Positions 41,510-49,903 of a stretch of DNA of 64,000 nucleotides are shown piece by piece. The DNA is taken from assembly GCA_046594915.1 (NCBI GenBank), contig JBKJRC010000006.1:62001-126000 (forward strand), written 5' to 3'. This DNA is from Methylotenera_A sp046594915. GTDB taxonomy: Bacteria > Pseudomonadota > Gammaproteobacteria > Burkholderiales > Methylophilaceae. The notes under the pieces were generated by a model that did not search any database, had not been told where the DNA came from, and worked only from the letters and a program-made list of their open reading frames with translations. The position numbers were made by a program, and so were the translations under genes. Numbering within the stretch: the stretch's first letter is position 1; each line of letters opens with the position of its first letter.

Positions 41510-41665
41510 ATCAATATGATGGGCATATTGCGGCGTTACAGCCTTTAAATCAAAGCGCGCTCAAAATCCTCATGCACCTATTTTTCAAGCGTTTGTACAT
41601 TCCGGTTTCTGTGCTCCGTGCGCCTTGCAGTGTATCCCGTCATATTAATTTTTATGGAGATTGAA

Positions 41666-42145
41666 ATGTCAGAAAATACAGAAACCCGCCCACCAGTTCC
41701 ACCATTCACCCGCGAAACCGCGATTCAAAAAGTGCGAATGGCAGAAGATAGCTGGAACAGCCGCGATCCGCAGCGCGTTTCAATGGTCTATACATTAGAT
41801 TCACAATGGCGCAATCGCGCTGAGTTTCCTAAAGGCCGCGCGCAAATCGTCGAATTTTTAACGCGAAAATGGGCAAAGGAATTGGGATATCGCTTAATTA
41901 AAGAGCTTTGGGCATTTGATGGTAACCGCATCGCGGTGCGTTTTGCCTATGAATGGCATGACGATGCCGACAATTGGTTTAGAAGTTATGGCAACGAAAA
42001 CTGGCAGTTTGACGCCAACGGATTAATGGAATTGCGCTACGCCAGCATTAACGATTTAGCGATTAAAGAAACCGACCGAAAATTCTTTTGGCCGTTAGGT
42101 CGTAGGCCGGATGAGCATGTGGGCTTGAGTGAGTTAGGATTGTAA
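41666..42145 (+). CDS. DUF1348 (SnoaL/NTF2-like) protein
   Basis: GGAG seven bases upstream supports the ATG at 41666; a longer frame from 41618 lacks one. The 159-residue protein is a NTF2-like alpha+beta cone: 'PPFTRETAIQKVRMAEDSWNSRDP', 'SQWRNRAEFPKGRAQIVEFLTRKW', 'WHDDADNWFRSYGNENWQF' and 'KFFWPLGRRPDEH' are the conserved DUF1348 blocks. Function is unknown. It is monocistronic. Confidence 0.9.
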   Translation: MSENTETRPPVPPFTRETAIQKVRMAEDSWNSRDPQRVSMVYTLDSQWRNRAEFPKGRAQIVEFLTRKWAKELGYRLIKELWAFDGNRIAVRFAYEWHDDADNWFRSYGNENWQFDANGLMELRYASINDLAIKETDRKFFWPLGRRPDEHVGLSELGL

Positions 42146-42185
42146 TTTTTATCAATTCTGGCGATGATAAAAAAAGCAAGTTTCG

Positions 42186-42686
42186 TTATTTGAAAAAATC
42201 CATCCAATTAATATGTTCAGCAAGAGTTTCAAACATTGAGTCATCAATGTATCTATTAGGTAACTCTTTCTTGAAATCTTGGATGTAATCACGAATGGCT
42301 TTAAGAATGCCTGATTGAGAAAGTGGGAAGGTTATATCAACTTCTGGGGCTAGTTTCCATGTTTTGTATTCAACTGTTTTTTTTCGGGTTCTGATAATAC
42401 GTTTTTTATTAACCCCAAAATACTCGCCACGAACTTGAGAGCCTAAAAAGTGTAATCGAATATATCCTATTATCTCGTTGAATTTCCAGCATCCTCCATA
42501 ATAGTTTTCAAGATGGTTTTTGAACGCATCGTTTTGGGTTGGATTTATTTCGTCTTGAATACGAAGTTGTTCATAATAAGGGGAATCCTTCGGGTAAAGA
42601 ATCTTTTCAATATATTCATCTCTCTCTGAATAATATTTATCATGAGTTAAACGATATACAGGAATATCAAAGAAATATTTTAACAT
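42186..42686 (-). CDS. Hypothetical protein, unrecognised (166 aa)
   Basis: I do not recognise this protein. It is soluble, aromatic and Lys/Tyr-rich, with 'YYGGCWKFNEIIGYIRLHFLGSQVRGEYFGV' in the middle and 'KKELPNRYIDDSMFETLAEHINWMDFF' at the end. It starts 20 bases after the Smr gene on the same strand. It is clearly richer in A/T than both neighbours, so it is probably a horizontally acquired single gene. Confidence 0.7.
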   Translation of the reverse strand: MLKYFFDIPVYRLTHDKYYSERDEYIEKILYPKDSPYYEQLRIQDEINPTQNDAFKNHLENYYGGCWKFNEIIGYIRLHFLGSQVRGEYFGVNKKRIIRTRKKTVEYKTWKLAPEVDITFPLSQSGILKAIRDYIQDFKKELPNRYIDDSMFETLAEHINWMDFFK

Positions 42687-42706
42687 TTAGTTACATGGGT
42701 CTAAAT

Positions 42707-43453
42707 TTAAGCCTTCAACAAAACAATAACCGCGCCACTGCCACCATCTTCCGGCTTCGCTTGCGCATACACAATCACTTCATCTTTTTGTATGAGCCAG
42801 TTGCGCAATTTATGTTTTAGCACCGGTTCGCGGTTGCGAGAGCCTAGGCCTTTGCCATGCACAATGCGCACGCAGCGGATTTTACGTTTTTTGCAGCTGC
42901 TTAAAAATTCCGCTACGTATTCGCGCGCTTCGTCCGAAATCAATCCGTGTAAATCGATTTGCGCTTGCACCACCCAAAAACCGCGCCGCAGTTTGCTTAA
43001 GATACTGGGCGATTGGCCTGTGCGCAGGTACAGCAGTTCTTCACCGCTTTCCAGTTCGTGCGCGGGGTAAAAGTCGTCACTTAAACTATCTCTAAGCGCT
43101 TGTTTTTCATCGCGTATAAATTGTTTGGCGACAGGTTTTGGATAGGTTTTTTCGGAATGTTGCGGTTCAATATTTAAAGGTCGCGCGTTTTTAACGGCAG
43201 TCAGAAACAAGTTTTTATTTTGTTCTGTAGCAGACATTTCAACCGCTAATTGCTGATTTTTTATGGCATCTATTTTGGCTTGATTGATTTCTGCAAGTTC
43301 TGCCTTTATCGCCTTTGCTTGCAGTTTTGTCAGCGGTATTGCGTTTAGCGCGACTTTGTTTTTTGCTGGTGGATTTTTTACTACTGGATTTTGTGCGAGT
43401 GGTTTTGGCGCTGATGGCTGACTTTTAATTGATGATGGATTCGGTTTTGCCAT
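42707..43453 (-). CDS. Smr-domain protein
   Basis: The first ~160 residues are Ala/Lys/Pro-rich and probably disordered. The last ~85 carry an Smr domain with 'QIDLHGLISDEAREYVAEFL' (LDLHG motif) and 'VRIVHGKGLGSR' (HGKG). Smr domains are RNA endonucleases or DNA nickases; stand-alone bacterial members (SmrA/SmrB type) are linked to ribosome rescue. The orphan at 42186 follows it closely. It lies 84 bases after trxB. Confidence 0.88.
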   Translation of the reverse strand: MAKPNPSSIKSQPSAPKPLAQNPVVKNPPAKNKVALNAIPLTKLQAKAIKAELAEINQAKIDAIKNQQLAVEMSATEQNKNLFLTAVKNARPLNIEPQHSEKTYPKPVAKQFIRDEKQALRDSLSDDFYPAHELESGEELLYLRTGQSPSILSKLRRGFWVVQAQIDLHGLISDEAREYVAEFLSSCKKRKIRCVRIVHGKGLGSRNREPVLKHKLRNWLIQKDEVIVYAQAKPEDGGSGAVIVLLKA

Positions 43454-43537
43454 ATTGTCATCATCAATTAAAAGTTGCCTTATTTTTTGGGTTAAGTTTT
43501 TGGGGTTAAAAAGTGGTTAAGTTATTTTAAATGAAGC

Positions 43538-44488
43538 TTATTTTAAGTTGTCGAGGTAACGCTCTGCATCTAATGCAGCCATGCAGCCCGTGCCAGCGCT
43601 AGTGACTGCTTGGCGATAAATATGGTCTTGCACATCGCCCGCGGCAAAAACGCCTGCTACACTAGTCGCTGTCGCGTTACCTTTGCGACCTGCTTGCGTG
43701 ATAATGTAGCCGCCTTCCATTTCCAGTTGGCCTGCAAAAATATCGGTATTGGGTTTATGGCCGATTGCAATAAATACGCCTTTTAACTCAATCTCTTTAG
43801 TCGTATTGTCATTCACATTTTTAAGGCGCATGCCGGTGACACCCATGTTGTCGCCCAACACTTCGTCTAACGTGTTAAACGTTTCTAACACGATTTTGCC
43901 TTCTGCCACGCGCGCCATTAACTTATCCACCAAAATCGCTTCGGCTTTAAATTTATCGCGTCTATGTACCAAGGTCACTTTGCTGGCAATATTGGCTAAA
44001 TAAAGTGCTTCTTCCACCGCGGTATTGCCGCCGCCGATGACTGCAACTTCTTGGTTACGATAGAAAAAACCATCACACGTCGCGCAAGCTGAAACGCCTT
44101 TTCCACTAAATTTTTCTTCACTTGGAATACCTAAATATTTAGCGGATGCGCCTGTTGCAATGATCAAAGCATCACACGTATATTCGCCGCTATCGCCCAC
44201 TAAACGAATCGGTTTTTCGGCTAAGTGCGTGGTATGAATATGGTCAAAAATCATTTCGGTGTTAAAACGTTCTGCATGTTTTTGAAAACGCTCCATTAGC
44301 TCTGGGCCTTGCACGCCGTCTGCATCGGCGGGCCAGTTATCTACATCTGTGGTGGTCATCAACTGGCCGCCTTGCGCAATGCCAGTGATGAGTACAGGAT
44401 TTAAATTGGCGCGCGCGGCATAAACAGCAGCCGAATAGCCTGCTGGGCCTGAACCCAAAATAAGAAGATGGACGTGACGTGTTGCCAT
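43538..44488 (-). CDS. trxB: Thioredoxin-disulfide reductase
   Basis: The 316 residues have the FAD motif 'ILGSGPAGYSAAVYAARA', the redox pair 'CATCDGFFYRNQEVAVIGGGNTAVEEALYLA' (CxxC next to the NADPH GGGNTA motif), and 'VFAAGDVQDHIYRQAVTSAGTGCMAALDAERYL' at the end. It reduces thioredoxin with NADPH. It is a normal class I low-molecular-weight enzyme. Confidence 0.97.
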   Translation of the reverse strand: MATRHVHLLILGSGPAGYSAAVYAARANLNPVLITGIAQGGQLMTTTDVDNWPADADGVQGPELMERFQKHAERFNTEMIFDHIHTTHLAEKPIRLVGDSGEYTCDALIIATGASAKYLGIPSEEKFSGKGVSACATCDGFFYRNQEVAVIGGGNTAVEEALYLANIASKVTLVHRRDKFKAEAILVDKLMARVAEGKIVLETFNTLDEVLGDNMGVTGMRLKNVNDNTTKEIELKGVFIAIGHKPNTDIFAGQLEMEGGYIITQAGRKGNATATSVAGVFAAGDVQDHIYRQAVTSAGTGCMAALDAERYLDNLK

Positions 44489-44588
44489 GTTGAATTGCTT
44501 TCTAAGAAATATTTTATGTCAATTATATGTGGTTAAGCCTTCATTTTTCAAGGCAGGCTATTTTAAAAATGCTGTTTAATTTTCATAT

Positions 44589-44664
44589 GTCATCCCCGCG
44601 AAAGCGGCAATACATTTTTGACTTTAAACCTTAAACTGAATTCCCGCTTTTGCAGGAATGGCGG
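44589..44664. repeat. REP-like inverted pair between trxB and dps
   Basis: Two ~25-base palindromic REP-type units (GTCATCCCCGCGAAAGCGG and its near reverse, AATTCCCGCTTTTGCAGGAAT) face each other across about 27 bases. Such units are scattered in betaproteobacterial genomes and can form long hairpins. Confidence 0.75.
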
Positions 44665-44684
44665 AGGGACAGCTTTTATAAAAA

Positions 44685-45149
44685 TTATTTCTCCAGCAAG
44701 CTACGTAACATCCACGCGGTTTTCTCATGCAGTTGCAAACGTTGCGTGAGTAAATCGGCTGTTGCTTCATCGGATGCTGCTTCTGCCGCAGGAAACACAC
44801 TGCGTGCGGTGCGGCAAACTGCTTCATGCCCAGCCACTAACTCCACAATCATATCGTTGGCTTTTGGTACGCCATCCGATTCTTTAATGCTTGATAATTT
44901 AGCAAACTGGCTGTAAGTACCTGGCGCAAATACATCTAAAGAGCGAATGCGTTCAGCAATCAGATCTGTCGCCAGCCATAGCTCGTTATATTGCGTTTCA
45001 AACATTAAATGCAATGTGTTAAACATTGGGCCAGTAACGTTCCAATGAAAATAATGTGTTTTTAAATAAAGGCTATAAGTATCTGCCAACAGGTTGGATA
45101 AACCTTCTGCAATCGCTTTTCTGTCTTTTTCTTTAATGCCAATGTCCAT
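44685..45149 (-). CDS. dps: Dps family DNA-binding ferritin-like protein
   Basis: The start is set at 45149, where AAGGAG lies seven bases upstream; the frame runs on to 45164 only through the ribosome site itself. The ~154 residues carry the ferroxidase motif 'THYFHWNVTGPMFNTLHLMFETQYNELWLATDLIAERIRSL' in the family style. Dps stores iron and shields DNA in starvation and oxidative stress. It is divergent from ftsK across a region with repeats (45216-45290). Confidence 0.94.
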   Translation of the reverse strand: MDIGIKEKDRKAIAEGLSNLLADTYSLYLKTHYFHWNVTGPMFNTLHLMFETQYNELWLATDLIAERIRSLDVFAPGTYSQFAKLSSIKESDGVPKANDMIVELVAGHEAVCRTARSVFPAAEAASDEATADLLTQRLQLHEKTAWMLRSLLEK

Positions 45150-45215
45150 GTGATACTCCTTCAATCGTTTAAATGCAGAATTAAATTAAGCAATACAATG
45201 TAATCAATAATGGTG

Positions 45216-45290
45216 ATATTAATTGATCAGTTTGAATAATTTCAAATATAGATTAGCTAAATATTAATTACCTTAATATTAATTGGTCAG
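45216..45290. repeat. Repeated ATATTAATTGRTCAG element between dps and ftsK
   Basis: The 15-base word is at 45216 (A form) and 45276 (G form), exactly 60 bases apart. A shorter version ATATTAATTA is at 45261. The spacing is close to six helical turns, so a dimeric regulator could bind both on one face. Confidence 0.55.
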
Positions 45291-45375
45291 ACATGCTTTG
45301 TGCAATTTGATTTTGTTATAATAATTAAATAATTTCCCTTCACCACCACGGATTAATAACGAGGTTTGTACCAGT

Positions 45376-47685
45376 TTGTTTTCTAATAAAAAATCTTCTA
45401 CCGTAAATGGTCGCATGCAAGCGCCGCCAAGCCCATCGCAACAGCATGGCGCCAACTTAGTACGTGAGGCTTGGTGGCTGGGTTTGGTGCTGGTGGGTTT
45501 GTACCTGGCCGTTATTTTAATCAGCTATCATAATCAAGATCCTTCATGGTCACATATGGCTTCTAACAACGCCATTATTCAAAATTTTGGCGGTGCAGTC
45601 GGCGCATGGATTGCCGATATGCTGCTGTATTTATTCGGATTTTCAGCTTGGTGGTGGGTGGTTTTAGCATTTTATAGCATGTGGCTGGTGTATTTGCGCT
45701 TAGAGTTAACCATTTCAGAACGCCCATTTTTACTGTTTAATTTAGTCGGTTTTGGTTTGCTGTTAATCTCTTCTTGCGCGCTAGAAGCAGGCCATTTAAT
45801 TGCCTTGCCAGCAACTTTGCCTTTAAGCGGGGGTGGCATGTTAGGCAATGCGGTGGATAGCGCATTGCGTAGCATGTTTGGTTTTGCGGGTTCTACCATG
45901 CTATTGCTATTGCTATTTGCGGTTGGTTTTAGCCTGTTCACAGGTTGGTCGTGGATTATGCTGACTGAAAAATTGGGCAAAAATTTGATTGCTGCTTACG
46001 ATTGGTCAACTAACAAATATTACGATTGGCAAGATAAAAAAGCAGGAAAAGTGGTGGTGCAAAAGCGTGAAGAATTTGTAGAAGCAGAACGTAAGCGCAC
46101 GGAAGACCGCGCGCCAATTGAAATTAAAGCGCCTGTGGTGGAAATTGCCCAAAGCGAACGCGTGCAAAAAGAAAAACAGACCACGTTATTTACGACTGAT
46201 TTGGATTCCAGCTTGCCACCTTTGCATTTGCTGGATGTTGCCAACAATACGGTTGATTTACCTTCTGTAGAAACGCTGGATTTTACCTCTCGCTTAATTG
46301 AGCGTAAGTTGATGGATTTCGGCATAGAAACAAAAGTCTTGTCCGCGCAACCTGGCCCAGTGATTACACGCTTTGAATTAGAACCTGCCGCCGGTGTTAA
46401 GGGTAGTCAAATCACCAATTTAGCACGCGATTTAGCACGTGCTTTGTCTGTGGTGAGTATTCGCGTGGTTGAAACGATTCCAGGCAAAACCTGCATGGGC
46501 TTGGAAATCCCCAACCCAAAACGCCAAATCGTCTTTTTATCCGAAATCATGGGTAGCCAAGTGTATGCAGAAATGCATTCGCCATTAGCAATCGCCATGG
46601 GCAAAGATATTGCAGGTAAACCAGTGGTGGCCGATTTGGCAAAAATGCCGCATGTGTTGGTGGCAGGTACCACGGGTTCAGGTAAATCGGTGGCGATTAA
46701 CGCGTTGATATTAAGCTTGCTGTATAAATCTGAACCCAGCAAAGTACGCATGATTTTGATTGACCCGAAAATGTTAGAGCTTTCGGTGTATGAAGGTATT
46801 CCGCATTTATTGGCGCCGGTGGTAACCGATATGCGCCAAGCCGCTAATGCGCTGAACTGGTGTGTGGCCGAGATGGAGCGTCGCTATAAATTGATGTCGA
46901 TGTTAGGCGTGCGTAATTTAGCGGGCTACAACCAGAAAATTAAAGAAGCGGAAAAAGCGGGCGAAAAAATCCCGCATCCGTTTAGCTTAACGCCTGATGA
47001 ACCGGAGCCATTAGTAGAAATGCCGCTAATAGTGGTGATGATTGATGAATTGGCCGACTTAATGATGGTGGTGGGTAAAAAAGTGGAGGAGTTAATCGCG
47101 CGTTTGGCACAAAAAGCGCGCGCTTCTGGTATTCACTTGGTGCTGGCGACGCAACGCCCATCAGTGGACGTGATTACCGGTTTAATTAAGGCGAATATTC
47201 CCACACGGGTAGCGTTTCAGGTGTCCAGCAAGATCGATTCGCGCACCATACTAGACCAAATGGGCGCTGAAGCGTTGTTAGGTCAGGGTGATATGTTGTA
47301 TATGCCGCCCGGCACAGGTTACCCAGTGCGGATTCACGGCGCTTTTGTATCTGACCACGAAGTGCATCAAGTAGTGAATCACCTGAAAGCCATGGGCGAG
47401 CCCAATTATATTGAAGGTATTTTGACCAATGAAACCGAAGGCAATGATGCTGGCGAATTTATCAGTGACAATGGCGCCGAAAAAGATCCGCTGTATGATG
47501 AGGCAGTCAATATCGTGCTAACCAGCCGCCGCGCCAGTATTTCATCGGTACAACGTCAACTGAGAATCGGTTATAACCGTGCGGCAAGGTTGATTGAAGA
47601 TATGGAGCGCGCAGGCTTGGTGTCTGCGATGCAAACTAACGGTAACAGAGAGGTGTTGGCAAAAAGTAATGCATCAACTGATTAA
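45376..47685 (+). CDS. ftsK: DNA translocase FtsK
   Basis: The order is four membrane helices (about 28-205), a short linker, a RecA-like motor with Walker A 'GTTGSGKSVAINAL' (about 431) and Walker B 'LIVVMIDELADLM', and a C-terminal winged-helix gamma domain ('DEAVNIVLTSRRASISSVQRQLRIGYNRAARLIEDME') that reads KOPS sites. The linker is short (about 100 residues), as in many betaproteobacteria. The TTG at 45376 or ATG at 45415 could be the start. ftsK-lolA overlap. Confidence 0.96.
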   Translation: MFSNKKSSTVNGRMQAPPSPSQQHGANLVREAWWLGLVLVGLYLAVILISYHNQDPSWSHMASNNAIIQNFGGAVGAWIADMLLYLFGFSAWWWVVLAFYSMWLVYLRLELTISERPFLLFNLVGFGLLLISSCALEAGHLIALPATLPLSGGGMLGNAVDSALRSMFGFAGSTMLLLLLFAVGFSLFTGWSWIMLTEKLGKNLIAAYDWSTNKYYDWQDKKAGKVVVQKREEFVEAERKRTEDRAPIEIKAPVVEIAQSERVQKEKQTTLFTTDLDSSLPPLHLLDVANNTVDLPSVETLDFTSRLIERKLMDFGIETKVLSAQPGPVITRFELEPAAGVKGSQITNLARDLARALSVVSIRVVETIPGKTCMGLEIPNPKRQIVFLSEIMGSQVYAEMHSPLAIAMGKDIAGKPVVADLAKMPHVLVAGTTGSGKSVAINALILSLLYKSEPSKVRMILIDPKMLELSVYEGIPHLLAPVVTDMRQAANALNWCVAEMERRYKLMSMLGVRNLAGYNQKIKEAEKAGEKIPHPFSLTPDEPEPLVEMPLIVVMIDELADLMMVVGKKVEELIARLAQKARASGIHLVLATQRPSVDVITGLIKANIPTRVAFQVSSKIDSRTILDQMGAEALLGQGDMLYMPPGTGYPVRIHGAFVSDHEVHQVVNHLKAMGEPNYIEGILTNETEGNDAGEFISDNGAEKDPLYDEAVNIVLTSRRASISSVQRQLRIGYNRAARLIEDMERAGLVSAMQTNGNREVLAKSNASTD

Positions 47686-48325
47686 AAAACTAAAATTCGT
47701 AAAAAAAATTGCACTTGTTAAAAAAATAATATTTGGCGGGTTAATAATAGTCTCGCAAAGTGTATTCGCAGATGGCGTGGAAAGTTTACGTGATTTTTTC
47801 GATAATACCAACGCTATGCGCGCAAATTTTAGCCAAGTGGTGACCGATAAACAAGGTCGCAAGGTGCAAGAAGTGCAGGGTTCGATGCAATTGCAACGCC
47901 CGAATAAATTTCGCTGGGATTATGCAAAACCGTATGAGCAGCAGATTATCAGCGATGGCAAGCAAGTGTTTTTATACGATGCTGATTTAGCGCAAGTCAC
48001 GATTCGTGAATTAAGCAAAACATTAGGATCTAGTCCCGCGGCTTTATTGGCAGGCGGTAATGCGGTAGAAAAAAGTTTTATCATTAAAAATGCCGTGCGC
48101 AAAGATGGTTTGAGCTGGGTTTTAGCGCTGCCTAAAGATAAAGAGAGCGGTTTTGAGCGAGTTTTGCTTGGATTTAAAGATGGAAAATTAAGAAAAATGG
48201 AGTTGTACGATAGCTTTAATCACATCACAAATATTACGTTTGATGCGGTTGAACGAAATCCTGTTTTGCAGGATTTAACCTTTTTGTTTACACCACCCAA
48301 AGGTGTCGATGTAGTCAGTGAATAA
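47669..48325 (+). CDS. lolA: Outer-membrane lipoprotein carrier LolA
   Basis: The start ATG is inside the ftsK end (17-base overlap), so translation is coupled. A long basic signal peptide (cleaved about residue 34, ends VFA) is followed by 'DFFDNTNAMRANFSQVV', 'GSMQLQRPNKFRWDYAKPYEQQIISDGKQVFLYD' and 'RKMELYDSFNHITNITF', as in LolA. It ferries lipoproteins across the periplasm to LolB. Length, 218 aa, is normal. Confidence 0.95.
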   Translation: MHQLIKKLKFVKKIALVKKIIFGGLIIVSQSVFADGVESLRDFFDNTNAMRANFSQVVTDKQGRKVQEVQGSMQLQRPNKFRWDYAKPYEQQIISDGKQVFLYDADLAQVTIRELSKTLGSSPAALLAGGNAVEKSFIIKNAVRKDGLSWVLALPKDKESGFERVLLGFKDGKLRKMELYDSFNHITNITFDAVERNPVLQDLTFLFTPPKGVDVVSE

Positions 48326-48417
48326 GTATTAAGTCGATTGCGTTTTTTTATTTATTATCTCAAGTGCAGAACGTCAGATGGCCAGTTAATTGTTTACTTC
48401 ATTTAAATCGTGTAATC

Positions 48418-48449
48418 TATTATTATTAAACAATTATTTAATAATAATA
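48418..48449. promoter_or_regulatory. 13-bp inverted repeat at the start of the Slam-like gene
   Basis: TATTATTATTAAA / TTTAATAATAATA with a six-base spacer, both arms perfect, ends 8 bases before the ATG at 48458. There is no visible ribosome site. It could be an operator or, in RNA, a hairpin that hides the start. Confidence 0.5.
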
Positions 48450-48457
48450 CACACAAA

Positions 48458-49822
48458 ATGTATCGCTTAAACAGTCAATTAATTTGCCGGCAATTAAAAT
48501 TTGGCGTTGCGTTTCTGGTTGTATTTTTAAATATTTTCTCCTCTTTTACTAGTTTTGCTGCACAAGATAATGTATTGATACAAGCAGTAGCATTAATCCG
48601 CCAGGCAGATTTTAAAGCCGCTTATGCGTTGCTGGAGCCTTTAGAATCTGAGCGTTCGGGCGATATTGATTATGATTATTTGCTGGGTGTTGCAGGCGTA
48701 GAAAGTGGCAATGTAACGCGCGGCGTATTTGCGCTAGAGCGTGTGTTGGCTACAAACTCTAATCATAAAGATGCGCGTGCAGAAATGGCCAAAGCGCATT
48801 TTTTGCTGGGTGAAACTGACGCCGCTAAAGCGGAATTTAATCATGTATTAGCTTTGGCGCCTGATGCACAAACTAAAAAAACAGTCGAAAAATTATTAAC
48901 CGCGATTGAAAAAATTGAAGGCACTACAACAACATTTGCCGCTTATTTAGATTATGGATTAGGTTGGGATTCTAATGTGAGCAGCGCACCTGGCATTAGC
49001 TCTATCGGTGTGCCAATATTTGGTGGGGCGGCTTTTGTATTGGGCAATGCTGCGCGGGAGCGAGCAGATAACTTTATGAATTTAGCCGCTGGCATTTCAT
49101 TTCGCCAACCACTCACTCAGAATTTGGCCATATTTGGCGGGGTAAGTGGCAATAGTCGCCTGAACGGGTCAGAAAAAGATTTCGATAATAGCACGCTGGA
49201 TTTTAATGCCGGTTTGCAGCTTAGGCTAGATAAAAATAACTTAAGCATTGCCTTGCAAGACAGTCATTTCGATTTAAATGGTGAAAGTTTCAGGCGCGCT
49301 TATGGCGCAACCGTGCAGTGGTTATATAACGTCGATAATAACAATCAACTAGGGCTGTATGCGCAATATACAAGGCTGGATTATGCAGGCAACGAAATTC
49401 GTAATGCAGACAGAAGCATTATTGGCATCAATGGCGCGCACGCGTTTCAGGCCAGGTTTTACCCAGTTATTTTTGCCAGTATTTACGGTGGTAAAGAAGA
49501 TGCGCGCGATTCAAGTGTTGATTTTTTAAGCCAAGAAATTATTGGCGCACGCGCGGGCGGGCAAATCAGTGTCAACAATCAGTGGCAAATATTCACTTCA
49601 GTTGGTGTTGAATCTCGCCGAAATGACGAAAATGACTCTGCTTTTTTATATAAGCGTGAGGATGACCAGTATGACGCAACGCTGGGTTTGCGCTATCTTC
49701 CAGCGCGTGATTGGACTATTAGGCCGCAATTAAGCTATACCAAAAATGACTCGAATATCGATTTAAATACATTTGAACGCAAAGTTTTTTCAGTGAATGT
49801 ACGCAAAGATTTCAGATGGTAA
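48458..49822 (+). CDS. TPR plus outer-membrane barrel protein (Slam/DUF560-like)
   Basis: A signal peptide (about 1-35, ends FAA) is followed by two to three TPR-like repeats (about 45-155) and a ~14-strand barrel domain (about 165-454). The barrel starts 'YLDYGLGWDSNVSSAPG', shows alternating aromatic strands and ends with Trp. This is the layout of Slam (surface lipoprotein assembly modifier, DUF560) proteins, which move lipoproteins to the surface. No client lipoprotein is visible beside it. It is inserted between lolA and rarA, a place where most relatives have nothing. Confidence 0.82.
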   Translation: MYRLNSQLICRQLKFGVAFLVVFLNIFSSFTSFAAQDNVLIQAVALIRQADFKAAYALLEPLESERSGDIDYDYLLGVAGVESGNVTRGVFALERVLATNSNHKDARAEMAKAHFLLGETDAAKAEFNHVLALAPDAQTKKTVEKLLTAIEKIEGTTTTFAAYLDYGLGWDSNVSSAPGISSIGVPIFGGAAFVLGNAARERADNFMNLAAGISFRQPLTQNLAIFGGVSGNSRLNGSEKDFDNSTLDFNAGLQLRLDKNNLSIALQDSHFDLNGESFRRAYGATVQWLYNVDNNNQLGLYAQYTRLDYAGNEIRNADRSIIGINGAHAFQARFYPVIFASIYGGKEDARDSSVDFLSQEIIGARAGGQISVNNQWQIFTSVGVESRRNDENDSAFLYKREDDQYDATLGLRYLPARDWTIRPQLSYTKNDSNIDLNTFERKVFSVNVRKDFRW

Positions 49823-49903
49823 AGTTAAAAAACAAATAAAATTTAAGTTAAGCTTAATAAAACGCTAAAATAGTCTTTTCAATTGTTGTTTAAAGCAAAA
49901 TAA

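Noticed and set aside
44589..44664. Insertion sequence end
   Set aside because: No transposase or target duplication is visible; REP-like palindromes explain the pattern.
45150..45164. TTG start for dps at 45164
   Set aside because: Its first codons are the AAGGAG ribosome site of the real start at 45149.
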